NCBI GenBank assembly: GCA_963853835.1
Contig: OY970834.1
Coordinates: 23,070,365-23,134,364, forward strand
Reading direction: 5' to 3'
Source: Calendula officinalis
Lineage: Eukaryota > Streptophyta > Magnoliopsida > Asterales > Asteraceae
DNA length: 64,000 bases
The notes below the pieces were generated by a model, which worked only from the letters and a program-made list of their open reading frames with translations, searched no databases and was not told the DNA's origin. Each line of letters begins with the position of its first letter. Position 1 is the stretch's first letter. Below, in pieces: positions 36,287 to 47,435 of this stretch. Both the position numbers and the translations under genes were made by a program.

Positions 36287-39200
36287 TTAAGAAGATTCCG
36301 TCCTCGGAATCTCATCATAGTTCACGAAATCCGGGTACCTCTTCCGAATCTCGTCCTTGACTTCCCAAGTCAAATTCGGCCCAAGTGAATGCTTCCACTT
36401 GACCAACACCAACTCGATCTCTTTATTCCGAAGCTTCTTTGTCTTCGTTTCTAATATAGCCTCGGGCTCTTCAATCAACCGGTTCGGGCCGTCAACCCGC
36501 AACTCTTGCAATGGAATAATATTCTCAACTTCCCCGATAAACTTCTTCAAATAACTCACGTGAAAGGTGTCATGCACACCTTGAAGCTCGGGTGGAAGTT
36601 CCAATTTAAAAGCTTGAAGCCCGACCCGTTTCAATATTTTAAACGGTCCAACATACCTTGGGCTTAACTTTCCCTTTTTACCAAACCGCATCACACCTTT
36701 CCAAGGTGACACTTTCAACATGACCATATCACCAACATCTAAGTCGTATGGCCTTTTCTTCAAACCCGAATAACTTCGTTGTCTATCTTGGGCGACTTTC
36801 ATGTTGGTTTGAATAATACCGATCTTTTCATTTGTCACTCTCACGATCTCGGGACCCGTGAGTTTCGTCTCTCCCGCTTCCAACCAACAAGATGGAGTTC
36901 TACATTTTCTACCATACAACGCCTCACAAGGCGGCATCTTGATAGTCGAGTGATAACTATTATTATACGAGAACTCGACTAACGGTAAATGTTCATCCCA
37001 TTTACCACCGAAGTCTAACACACACGATCTCAACATGTCTTCAACCGTTTGAATCGTTCTTTCACTTTGACCGTCGGTTTGCGGATGATAAGCCGTGCTC
37101 AACCGCAACTTTGTACCCAATTCTTCTTGTAAAGATCGCCAAAATCTCGAGGTAAACCTCGCGTCCCTATCGGACACAATCGATAACGGAACCCCGTGGA
37201 GTCGAACCACTTCATCAACATACAACTTAGCCAACTTCTCGAGTGGCAATGTTTCCCGAATTGCTAAAAATAACGCACTCTTGGTCAACCGGTCAACTAT
37301 GACCCAAATGGCATCGTGACCTCTACTCGTCTTCGGTAAACCCACTATGAAATCCATAGTTATATCTTCCCACTTCCCGGCCGGTACAACCAATGATTGA
37401 GCTACCCCATACGGTACTTGATGCTCGGCTTTCACTTGTGCACACGTGGCACACTTAGAGATATACTTGGCCACTCTCGCCTTCATTCCGGGCCACCAAT
37501 AAACCCGTTTCATATCTTGGTATGTCTTTGTACTTCCCGGGTGAATCGAATACTTCGATTTGTGCACATCATACAACAACTCTTTTCGGATACCACCGAA
37601 CTTAGGAACCCAAATACGACCGCCTACGGTCTTCAATCCTTGTGCATTTTCAAGAAAATGTTGGTTTTTACCTAACCGTTCTTGTCTTAACTCGTCTTTT
37701 TCCATAACCTCTCGTTGGGCACTCTTGATTCTTTCGATGATACTCGAGACAACTTCTATACGTGATAAAATTCCTCGGTTCGGATTTTCATAAACCTTTC
37801 GACTTAAGGCATCGGCCACCACATTCGCCTTCCCCGCATGATACACAATCTCACAATCATAATCGGCAATCAACTCGATCCACCTTCTTTGTCGCATATT
37901 AAGGTCTTTTTGAGTAAACACATATTGCAAACTCTTATGATCCGTGTACAATGTACACCGAGTGCCATACAAATAATGCCTCCACAACTTCAAGGCAAAA
38001 ATAATCGCCGCCAATTCCAAGTCGTGTGTCGTGTACCTTAATTCCGCATTCTTCAATTGTCGCGAGGCGTACGCGATCACCTTTCCTCTTTGCATCAACA
38101 CACAACCGAGCCCTTGATTTGAAGCATCACTATAAACCACAAAATCTTCCATACCATCCGGTAACGTAAGGATCGGCGCGTTACATAACTTTTCTTTTAA
38201 CAACTTAAACGCCTCTTCTTGCTTCTTCTCCCACACAAACTTCTCACTTTTTCTCGTTAACTTCGTGAGTGGGATCGCGATTCTCGAGAAATCTTGTATA
38301 AATCTCCGGTAATAACCGGCTAATCCAAGAAAACTTCTAACCTCGGTAGGAGTCCTCGGAGGCTCCTAATTTGACACCGCTTCAATCTTGGATGGATCAA
38401 CCTTAATACCATCACACGTCACCACGTGACCTAAGAATTGTACTTCCCGCAACCAAAATTCACACTTTGAAAATTTTGCATACAATTTCTCCCGTTTCAA
38501 CACGTCTAGAACAAGCCTCAGATGACCTTCGTGTTCTTCTTCGGTTTTCGAATAAATCAAAATATCATCAATGAACACGATCAAAAACTTATCAAGAAAC
38601 GGTTTACAAACCCGATTCATTAAATCCATAAAAATAGCCGGTGCGTTTGTAAGACCAAATGGCATCACTAGAAATTCATAATGACCATAACGTGTACGAA
38701 AAGCCGTCTTCTCGGTGTCGCCTTCTTTCACCCGAACTTGGTGATAACCCGACCTCAAATCGATCTTCGAGAAATAACTAGCACCTTGCAATTGGTCAAA
38801 TAAGTCATCAATTCTCGGCAACGGGTAACGATTCTTAATTGTTACCTTGTTCAACTCTCGGTAGTCGATACACATTCTCATCGAACCGTCTTTCTTCTTA
38901 ACAAATAACACCGGTGCACCCCACGGTGACGAACTCAGACGAATAAAACCTTTATCTAACAATTCTTGCAATTGGGTCATCAATTCCCGCATCTCGGTGG
39001 GAGCTAAACGATATGGAGCACGAGCAATCGGCGTCGCCCCCGGCACTAAATCAATTTTAAACTCGACTTGTCTCTCCGGTGGCAAACCGGGCAAGTCATC
39101 GGGAAATACCTCGGGGAATTCCCGAATAATTTTTACACTATCCATTGTCTTCTTTTCTTTTCGGCCATCTAATACGTATGCAATAAACGATGCACAACCT

Positions 39201-40897
39201 TTCGATATACTTTTCCTTGCCTTAATAGCGGTAATCACATTAGGCATGTGATGTCGTTTCTCCCCATACACATACACTTTCTCATCCTCGGGTGTCCTAA
39301 TCGACACAATTTTCTTTCCACACAAAATCTTGGCTTGGTGCCTACCCAACCAATCCATACCGATAACCACATCAAACGCCCTAATTCCCATGGGCAATAA
39401 ATCCACCTTAAACTTTCTACCGTCTATTTCTATTTCACAATTTCTATAAATACATTCAACCATAGACGTTTTCCCGTCGGCTACTTCTATCTCATACATT
39501 TCATCTAACTTTTCGGACGGCACATTCAATTTACAACCGAATTCATAAGACACAAACGAATAATTGGAACCCGAATCAAATAAAATATGAGTTGGCAAGG
39601 AGTTAATGAATAAAGTACCTGACACCACATCGTGTGCCTCCTTCGCCTCCTCCCGAGTAAGTTGGAAGGACCGCCCCTTCACCTTCGCCGGTTCCACTTT
39701 CTTTTGAGCCGTGGACACCATCGACTCGATTCCCTTCTTTGGGCACACATTGCTATAATGCCCCTTCTCATGGCATGAGTAGCACTCCACATCGGCCGTC
39801 AACTTGGCCCTACAATCCCGGGCTATGTGCCCCATCTTACCACAACTATAGCAAGCCTTTGACTCTCCCCGGCACGGGCCGGTATGATTTTTCCCGCATT
39901 TCTTGCACGGGCCAACACTTCCTTGTTTAGAGAAGCTCGAAGTGAACTTCCCTTTTTTGAACGAACTAGAGCCGCTCTCGGCTTTTCTTTTCTCGCCCAC
40001 ATGGGCCCTCTCGGCAACCCGTGCCGCATTAACTTCTTCAACACCCCGGGCGGCACTAATAGCCTCATCGAGTGAAACCGCCCTCTTAACCTCCAATTGA
40101 TAATCCCACGGTAGCCCACTTGCATACCGAACCACCCTCAACCTCTCATCCGAGTAGGTTTTAGCAACAAACGGGAGCAATCCCGTGAATTCTCTCGAGT
40201 ATTCTTCGACCGACATATCACCCTTTTTGAGGGTCACGAACTTCTCGTGCATTTTCTCCAAATCCCTTTCGGGACAAAATTTCTTTTTCAATCTCGTGGT
40301 GAACTCATCCCACGACATCTTCTCAACCACCTCCTTCCCGAGGGTCTCATACACGATGTCCCACCAAACCATCGCATCCTCTTTTAACAATTGTGACGCA
40401 TACGTCACCATATCGGCATCCTTACATTTACTACTACCGATAACCCTCTCGGTTTCTCGGATCCACCTCATTGTTACTTTCGGGTCCGAACTACCCGAAT
40501 ACGGATTTGGCTTACAAGCCATGAAGGATTTAAATGAACAACCTTCTTTCACAACGGGTTTAGCCCTTGCATCACTTTGGCCACCCGTGGAGGACTTCCC
40601 TTCCCCGGTGCCACTACCTCCGGTTTTCTCATCCGACTTAGCCTCGGATTCCCGGTCTCCACCCGACCTCACACGGTCTCCAATAATACGGTGCACTTCC
40701 TCGGCCACCGTTCCCTTGATTTGGTCGATAATGGTTTGGAGATCCGCCATGGTCACCGGAGTTCTATTAGCTCCGACCTCCGATTCATCAACTCGATGCA
40801 TCGACGGTTGACTTTCTTGCTCAACCACCCTCTCAACAGGAGGTACTTCCTCCTCCCGGTTCTCCGGGGCTTTCCCACTTCTACGAGTGTTCACCAT
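36287..40897 (-). pseudogene. Inner gypsy gag-pol, one in-frame stop
   Basis: A 1,537-codon frame from 40,897 to 36,287 interrupted once, by TAG at 38,368-38,366, where relatives normally have tryptophan. In order: gag (KPNPYSGSSDPKVTMRWI near residue 130), three cysteine knuckles (CKKCGKNHTGPC, CYSCGKMGHIARDC, CYSCHEKGHYSNVC, about 330-395), protease (ILFDSGSNYSFVS), RT (YRLAPTEM, SPWGAPVLFVKKKDGSMR, MPFGLTNAPAIF, IVFIDDILIYS), then after the stop RNase H (YSDASNQGLGCVL, YTDHKSLQYVFT), integrase (HPGSTKTY, CATCAQVK, VDRLTKSALF, YHPQTDGQSERTIQ) and a chromodomain-like end (LVKWKHSLGPNLTWE). Without readthrough the second half would not be made from this copy. Start chosen at the first Met after the PBS leader. 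Confidence 0.95.
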
Positions 40898-41131
40898 TTC
40901 TTTCGATCAAGACTATACGAAAGACATTAAACATTTAGTACCTTGTGTACAACCCATTAGTCGCGTACGACTCAATACTCAAAATCATATCAAATTCATC
41001 GGTCCCCTAGGTTCAACCCTAAACTTAATATAAAGTCTCAAGGTCAACCTATGATCTCAAGGAATCTTACATTCCTAATGCTACAGTCTAAGACTAGGAT
41101 GGGCATCCAACCTAATTCACTTAAACTATAG

Positions 41132-41143
41132 CTCTGATACCAA
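41132..41143 (-). promoter_or_regulatory. PBS of the inner gypsy element
   Basis: Minus-strand TGGTATCAGAGC two bases inside the 5' LTR; matches initiator-methionine tRNA. Confidence 0.9.
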
Positions 41144-41145
41144 GT

Positions 41146-43042
41146 TGTAACACCTCAAATTTAATGCCAAATATTGGCCAAAATAAAACATTTTTATAAA
41201 TAGAAGAACATCCCCAATTTGGATTTACAAAAACCTTGGTATGAAATCAGAGTATAAAAGTAGGTGTTACAAAATAGATCATCACCAAGCTAAGACTAAA
41301 TCCAATCTAGTGTCCTTCTATTCTAGGTCCCGCATCTCTATCCATGCGTACCTAAACCTTCGATCCCGAACCTGAGTACATAGCAAAACAAAACAAGGAG
41401 TACGTGAGACAAAAACGTCTCGTGAGCTACATGGGTTTAGACCCGATAATAAAATGAAATGTCACGTTTCGTAAAACCAATCAATATACATACATAATAT
41501 TCCAACTACCCATTCTAGTCACCTTAGTGTGACTCTACACTCTTGCCCACCGGAATACGTCCAATGAGTAAGACTACTATTGTGGTTGAGTCGATGGGAA
41601 TCCACCCAACTGCCCCTCACACCACCCTATCGTGATTGAGTCGATGGGAATCCACCCAACTGCCCCTCACATCACGCCTATCGTGATTGAGTCGATGGGA
41701 ATCCACCCAACTGCCCCTCACATCACGCCTATTGTGATTGAGTCGATGGGAATCCACCCAACTGCCCCTCACATCACGCCTATCGTGATTGAGTCGATGG
41801 GAATCCACCCAACTGCCCCTCACATCACGCCTATTGTGGATGAGTCGATGGGAATTCACCCAACTGCCCCTCATTCCACCCTCTCATGACCGGGGGTTCC
41901 CCGCGTTATCACGTTATCTCAGCATATCATAACTCAATAGTTATGTCAATCTAGCTCTCGGCTATCACGTCTATCATCAAACAAGTTAGTTCAATACTAT
42001 CATCGGTATAACTAACTATCAACTACTAGTCTACCCAATTAAGCAAATAGACCATAACACAAGTAATGAAAGTATGTAAAAGGGCTATGTACTCAGTAAA
42101 TTCCACACGTACTCACCTTAGCAATAAAGATGCTCCAACTGTGTTCTTGACACCAAAGCTCTTGCTTCACAATTTCACCGACTTTCCAAGATGTCACCGA
42201 GAGCCTAAAACAATGATCATACAATGATCAACATCACAATCTACTATCAATGTGTTCATCTACCTCTAGATAACACCCATCAATCCATTTCCCCCAAATA
42301 TGGTGATTTACCAAACCCTAGGTTTAACCAACCTTTAAGATTCTTACAAATCTTAACCATACACTTGATTTCCTTGTTAATATACCATCTATTAAGTGTA
42401 TACACCATTTATATCACCATAATCCATAACCCCAAGAACTAGGGTTTCAAACCCAACCATTAAAATACATAGATCTAAAGCTACAAAGATCAAGGAGTGA
42501 AGATATACCTTAAATCTTCACTTAGGAGTGAAATCTACCAAGCTTTGATGAAGAAATCAACCCAAAACAGCCCTTGCACTCAAAAATCGTCTTTGGAAGA
42601 AACTAGGGTTTTCAATATGCATTTATGGCTAAAAACCCGAATTTATTGCACTGGTCGGACTGGCTCGCGCCCCGCTCGCGCCGAGCTCGCGCCGCGAAAG
42701 GACGCGGGTCTGCCTGCTAGTCGCCGCTGTTTACCAGACTTCGCGCCCAGCTCGCGCCGAGATCGCGTCGCGAAGTCAACGCGAAGTCAACGCGACCTTC
42801 TCGCGTTTCAGCTCTGGTCCTTCTGCTCAACCTCGCGTTTTGCTCGCGCCTGGCTCGCGCCGCGAGCCTACCTGTGCAGCAGGGCTGCACTTTTCGGTCT
42901 AGGTTTCAACACGGTTTCGTCCATAACTTTCTCATACGGACTCCAAACGACACGAAACCAATTCCTACGGTTTTAATATGATTTATCCATAATTATCATA
43001 TTTTTATTTATTTTATTTATTTACAAATTTCGGGTCGTTACA
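41146..43042 (-). repeat. 5' LTR of inner gypsy element
   Basis: 1,897 bp, same length as the 3' LTR and about 99.8% identical by eye. Carries the same 51-bp array (41,573-41,883) and GC-rich block (42,658-42,868). Confidence 0.95.
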
Positions 43043-43936
43043 ACGACGGCTTGAGTATTACTTTGTGTAATATGTTGAGCGGTGGACGCGGGAGTACCTG
43101 GCGGAGGAGTGGTATGGACCGTGGTGGTGAAGCTGGATCATGGACTCGGTTAGGGGTGCCTTGATCACCTTCATCGGCCTCATTCCCTAATGGCCTAAGG
43201 GGGAATGACGCACTTTGATTCGTTTGGATGGTATTGAGATCTCATTGGTTCATGATGCGGTATTGTCTATCGGTTCCGGTGGTTAAGTGATGATTCTCGT
43301 GGAGTGTTGATTCAGTGATTGGTTCTCAATTGAGTTTATTATCTTGCAAACTCTTGTTGATTCTTGCGATATAGTTGTATTCTCAATGTCAGTCATTCAG
43401 TGATTCTTGTTGATCCCGGATAAGTGTTGATACTCGGCTATGATGGATTCTCGGTAAATCTCATGTTAAGTTGTAAAGCTTTTCGGTCAGTTATGCATTG
43501 ATGTGTACTTGCTATAATATGAATTACTTAAATAGTTTTATACCATTTTATATGTTATTATTTCTTTGTTTTGTATATAATGCTAGTATTATTTTGTACT
43601 TTATGAACTCACTAAGCTCGTTGTAGCTTACCCGTTTAGTGGACTAACTTTTTACAGGAAAAGATAAGAGTAAGCATATAAGATCTTGAAGTTGATCGGA
43701 GGCTTAGAGGTTATACTTCGGGCATATATTTAGGTATGTGGGAGTTGGGTAGTTTTGTATTCCAATTATGTAGTTAGTTGGTTTGTATCCATAGTCTTTG
43801 TTAGTAGTGAGATCTTGGCCCGTTTGTTGTATTTTGTATAGTTGTTATCTATTTAGAATGGTTAATTGTAATTAGATAGTTATTAGAAAGTTGTTCGTTT
43901 TGATTGGTGGGATTTCTTGGCCCGGTCGTTACAATA

Positions 43937-43948
43937 TGGTATCAGAGC
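43937..43948 (+). promoter_or_regulatory. PBS of the outer gypsy element
   Basis: TGGTATCAGAGC three bases inside the left LTR end; same initiator-methionine tRNA primer as the other two elements. Confidence 0.92.
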
Positions 43949-44369
43949 ATTAGTTTGAGTGAACTAGGTATCATTGCGGTGCTTAGACTCAAACTTAGGT
44001 GTTAATGGTGGAAGTGTATGGATTATGGGTTTAGGATGGATACAAACCATAGGTTTAAGTCTAGAAAATGGGTAAAGGGTTATCAATAGGAAATGGTATG
44101 ATTAATGATATAATTGTGTGGACCTAAATTTCGGTAAATCATGGATCAAAGATGTGGTAAATGTGATCATGGGGTTTCTGAATGGGGGGAAATTTCATGC
44201 TTATCTTGAGGCATGAAACAATTTTGTTAAATGAAAGAGGAACAAGTGTTTGTTGTGAAGAGAGATTGATGAGTAGAATTGTTAATACGGTTCGTTCTAT
44301 GTTTGAATAACTTAAAAAAAAAAAGAGAGAGAAAAGTAAGTCGAAGGCTAATGTGGTGATTGAATCTTT

Positions 44370-45475
44370 AAGTAAGAAATTTGGGGCAATATCCTTTAAA
44401 ACCTTTCGTAGCAGTGAAGCTATCGAATTTGCGGGTGTGCCTGATCCTGTAGAGGCGTTGTTGAGTATTGCAAACACAGACAAGGTATTCTATGTATCAC
44501 ATGTCTACGGGGAAGATCAAAATGTTATGTGACCGCTAGGCTTTCAGGAAAGGCGTTGATCTGATGAATAGTTTGTATAAAATATTAAGCGAGGAAGAAG
44601 AGGATCATATGATTTGATAATCGTTTATAGTTCGTTTTCTTGATTAATATAGTTCGAGTGAGATGAGAACAAGGATTGAGAAAGAATTCTTGGAAATTAG
44701 ATTAGGAACAATGTTGTTAGACGAATATTAAACGGTGTTTAATCCGGAGGCACAATTTGCCACAAAATTCATCCCAAAATGGAGTAAAGAAAGTGTAAGT
44801 GCTTGTGGAAGGTTTAGATATGAAAATTAAGATTGTGCTAGCAAATATGATATTCCTTTGTCGCGAAAGTTGTTGAATGTGTTCGGAAGGGTGAGTATGA
44901 TTTGAACCCAAGTAGAGTGTTGATTCCTGAACCAAAACATTATAAAATGAAACAATTCAATTTCCCCCCGCAGTTCAGTGTCAGTTCTTTTCGAAACAGG
45001 TATAAGTAAGGTCTATGTGAAATAATATATTATGTGTATAACTTTGATAATTTTGTAGTCGGGTGCAACCTGTAAACGTCGACACTGTAGTAGAAATTAT
45101 AATGGACGATGTGAGAATTATCAAGAACCTTGAAGTGTTAGGGTTGTGGTGAAAACGGACATAAAAGGTTTAGCTGTCCGTACAAGGATGCAATTATTAG
45201 TCTTACGGAAAGTTGGGATACCGAAAGTGTCAATACTCTACTCTTTCTAACAAGTCGCCGAAAATGAAACTTTGGTTCATCAGTATTTTGTGACGGGTAC
45301 TCTAAGCGAAAGGAGGAGGTTCCTAAGGCAAGAGGTTGTGTGTTCAAATACCTCTGAGGAAGCTTACGAGGATGCTAACGTCAAAATTGGTACATTTCTT
45401 GTTAATACTCTAATCGTTTGTAGATTGTTTGATTATGAAGAATATGATTTATTGTGTGTTACTAGATTCGTTTGA
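44370..45475 (+). pseudogene. Remnant gag and protease of outer gypsy element
   Basis: Frame-hopping translation yields FRSSEAIEFAGVPDPVEA and SHVYGEDQNVM (gag core, about 44,400-44,530), then many stops, a zinc-knuckle relic (CGENGHKRFSCP, about 45,150-45,182) and GTFLVNTLIV-RLFD (about 45,388-45,435), matching the start of a gypsy protease but with the catalytic D-S/T-G altered to D-Y-E. Multiple stops and shifts make translation impossible. Confidence 0.7.
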
Positions 45476-47435
45476 TCTTTAATATGGTTTTCTTATCCGA
45501 TAATGAATCTGTTATATATATGTTGATGTTGTGAAAAGTGAAACTTTAATGGTCACAAAGGATATGAGGATTTAAGTATTGGAAATTAATGACCACAAAT
45601 TCTATATTGATCTAGGGTTCATAGAATTTGTCAAGTTTAAACATTATTATTGGAACGCATTAGGTAATGAAGTATATAGACAACCTTATGTGTTTTAAAA
45701 AAGATGGACCGAAATTTGGTTGAAAGGGAATAATCCGAGTAAGTGTAGGGTGAAAATAGAATGGTGAATTAATGAATAAATTGGTTCTTGTAAGTGGTAA
45801 TTCTTTTCCTATAAATGCGTTAGTGATGTAGAATGGGTATTGTATGCGGAGATGATATTGATATCCTCGACGAGTTAGATAGGCTATGAGCAAAACTTGA
45901 AACCCGAGAATAATAAAACTAAAAGAATACTGAAGTATGGAACTTGGATGAGCTAGGAACTATGGTAAGGTTAATCATAATATGAGTTTGTACTTTGATC
46001 ATGTTAGTAGATGTTGACTAAACTGGAACTTAATTAGTATGAACTGAATATAATGTGGTTATTGAGGTGGTTATGATGCAATTAGTTTAACATAAATCTC
46101 AGTATCATGCATTTGGATTCAATTGCGGAATAATTAGTTAAAAATAGAACTTGAATCAATATAAAGTATTGGCTATGTATATAGAACAAGTAATTGGTTA
46201 TGTTACGAAGTTTTGACCATGTATATGAGATCCAACTTTGACTTTGGGAATAGTATGAATTGAGAATTTGTTAAATGACATAAAATTTGATCTGGTCTGA
46301 GGAATAGTTTGGGAACAAAGTTGTTGATAGTGGGGAAGTGTGTAGTAATCGGTTATGGATATTTAAAATTGGTAATGTACTAGAAATAGCACAAGATTCA
46401 AGGTTAATGAATATGTTTATAAGTAAGAATTATGAAGGAACTGTATTTTGTATCTAAGCCTTGTAATGTAATTATCAATTTAGGCATGACGAATGGTTAA
46501 CTACTAATCGAGTTGACTTAATAGATTGCGGTTTACTGTAATAATAATGGATAGTTTATCAATGTTCAAAAGATTGAAATGAGTTTAATGCAGGGTAAGA
46601 GTCTGAAGCAAAGGATCATGTGATGAAATTTAGTTAAAGGAATGCCGACTAATCTCATGTAATGAACGAAAAGTATGGATACCGGTGGCGTAATTGGAAT
46701 TAGTCCTAGGGAATTGTCATGGGAGATCGATTTATACCTAGAAAAGAATGGAAGGGAAGTTTGAATACACTCGATGAAATGGCTCCTTTGACTGAAGTCA
46801 AAGTCAATATGATTAAGAATATGAAGAAATTGAAAAAGGTATGTAATTAATGAATACCATATTTGTTAAGTTAATTGTTAAATTTTTAATGATAATATTA
46901 GGAATTTGGCCTGTTTTAAGGAAGGAACGGTTAAACATGAATCTGTCATTATATGCGTATTGGTATGGCTAGAATGTAACTCGTTACATACTAAATTTTG
47001 AAATAGTATGGTTTTGACTCGTTTGAGTAATAATTTGGTTAAACGTGAATTAGTCAAAGAAGGTGGTCTTGGTTTTGCATATAAAATAAGTGTCTGATTT
47101 TGGCCATGGTATGAATTAAAGAATTCAATTCATATGAATTTTTTTTAGCTTGTTTGAGTGATCGAGTAATATGGAAGGTATTTATTGATTGAAGGTATTT
47201 CATATGTTTATTGTTAATAATGTAGATATATTTGGCAAAACGGTTCTTTTGACAGAAGTCAAAGTTGTTAAGAAATTGGAATATGTAGCCAGTATTAGTC
47301 AAATGGAAAAACTAAAGAATGAAATGTTCATAGATGGAATGGTGATTGAGGAAAGAAAGGATGATAAAATCAAGGATGCTATTTCGTTCAAGTCAACCTA
47401 ATTTCGGGACGAAATTCTTAAAAGGAGGAGGTAAT

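Larger units (their letters stand above)
34378..43042 (-). mobile_element. Inner Ty3/gypsy element, young, nearly intact
   Basis: 8,665 bp flanked by ACGAC (34,373-34,377 and 43,043-43,047). Two 1,897-bp LTRs. On the minus strand: 5' LTR 43,042-41,146, PBS TGGTATCAGAGC 41,143-41,132, gag-pol 40,897-36,287, polypurine tract (AAGGGGTAGATAG) next to the 3' LTR 36,274-34,378. The LTRs differ at only about three sites by eye. Pol ends in a chromodomain-like tail, pointing to a chromovirus lineage such as Tekay. The only obvious coding lesion is one in-frame stop. Confidence 0.95.
32982..43933 (+). repeat. Left (5') LTR of outer gypsy element, in two pieces
   Basis: Pieces 32,982-34,377 and 43,048-43,933 (target bases ACGAC duplicated at the junction) add up to 2,282 bp, the same as the right LTR. 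By eye about 18 differences separate the two LTRs (about 0.8%). The first piece carries the near-palindrome array at 33,161-33,346. Confidence 0.9.
43934..47435 (+). other. Degenerate internal region of outer gypsy element
   Basis: Apart from the gag/protease remnant (44,370-45,475) I see no domain. Short frames such as 47,189-47,401 (70 codons, charged, ending just before the polypurine tract) may be pieces of the old pol 3' end but cannot be assigned. Confidence 0.5.

Noticed and set aside
40185..40930. Long plus-strand frames over 38,997-40,930
   Set aside because: Antisense shadows of the inner gypsy gag-pol frame.
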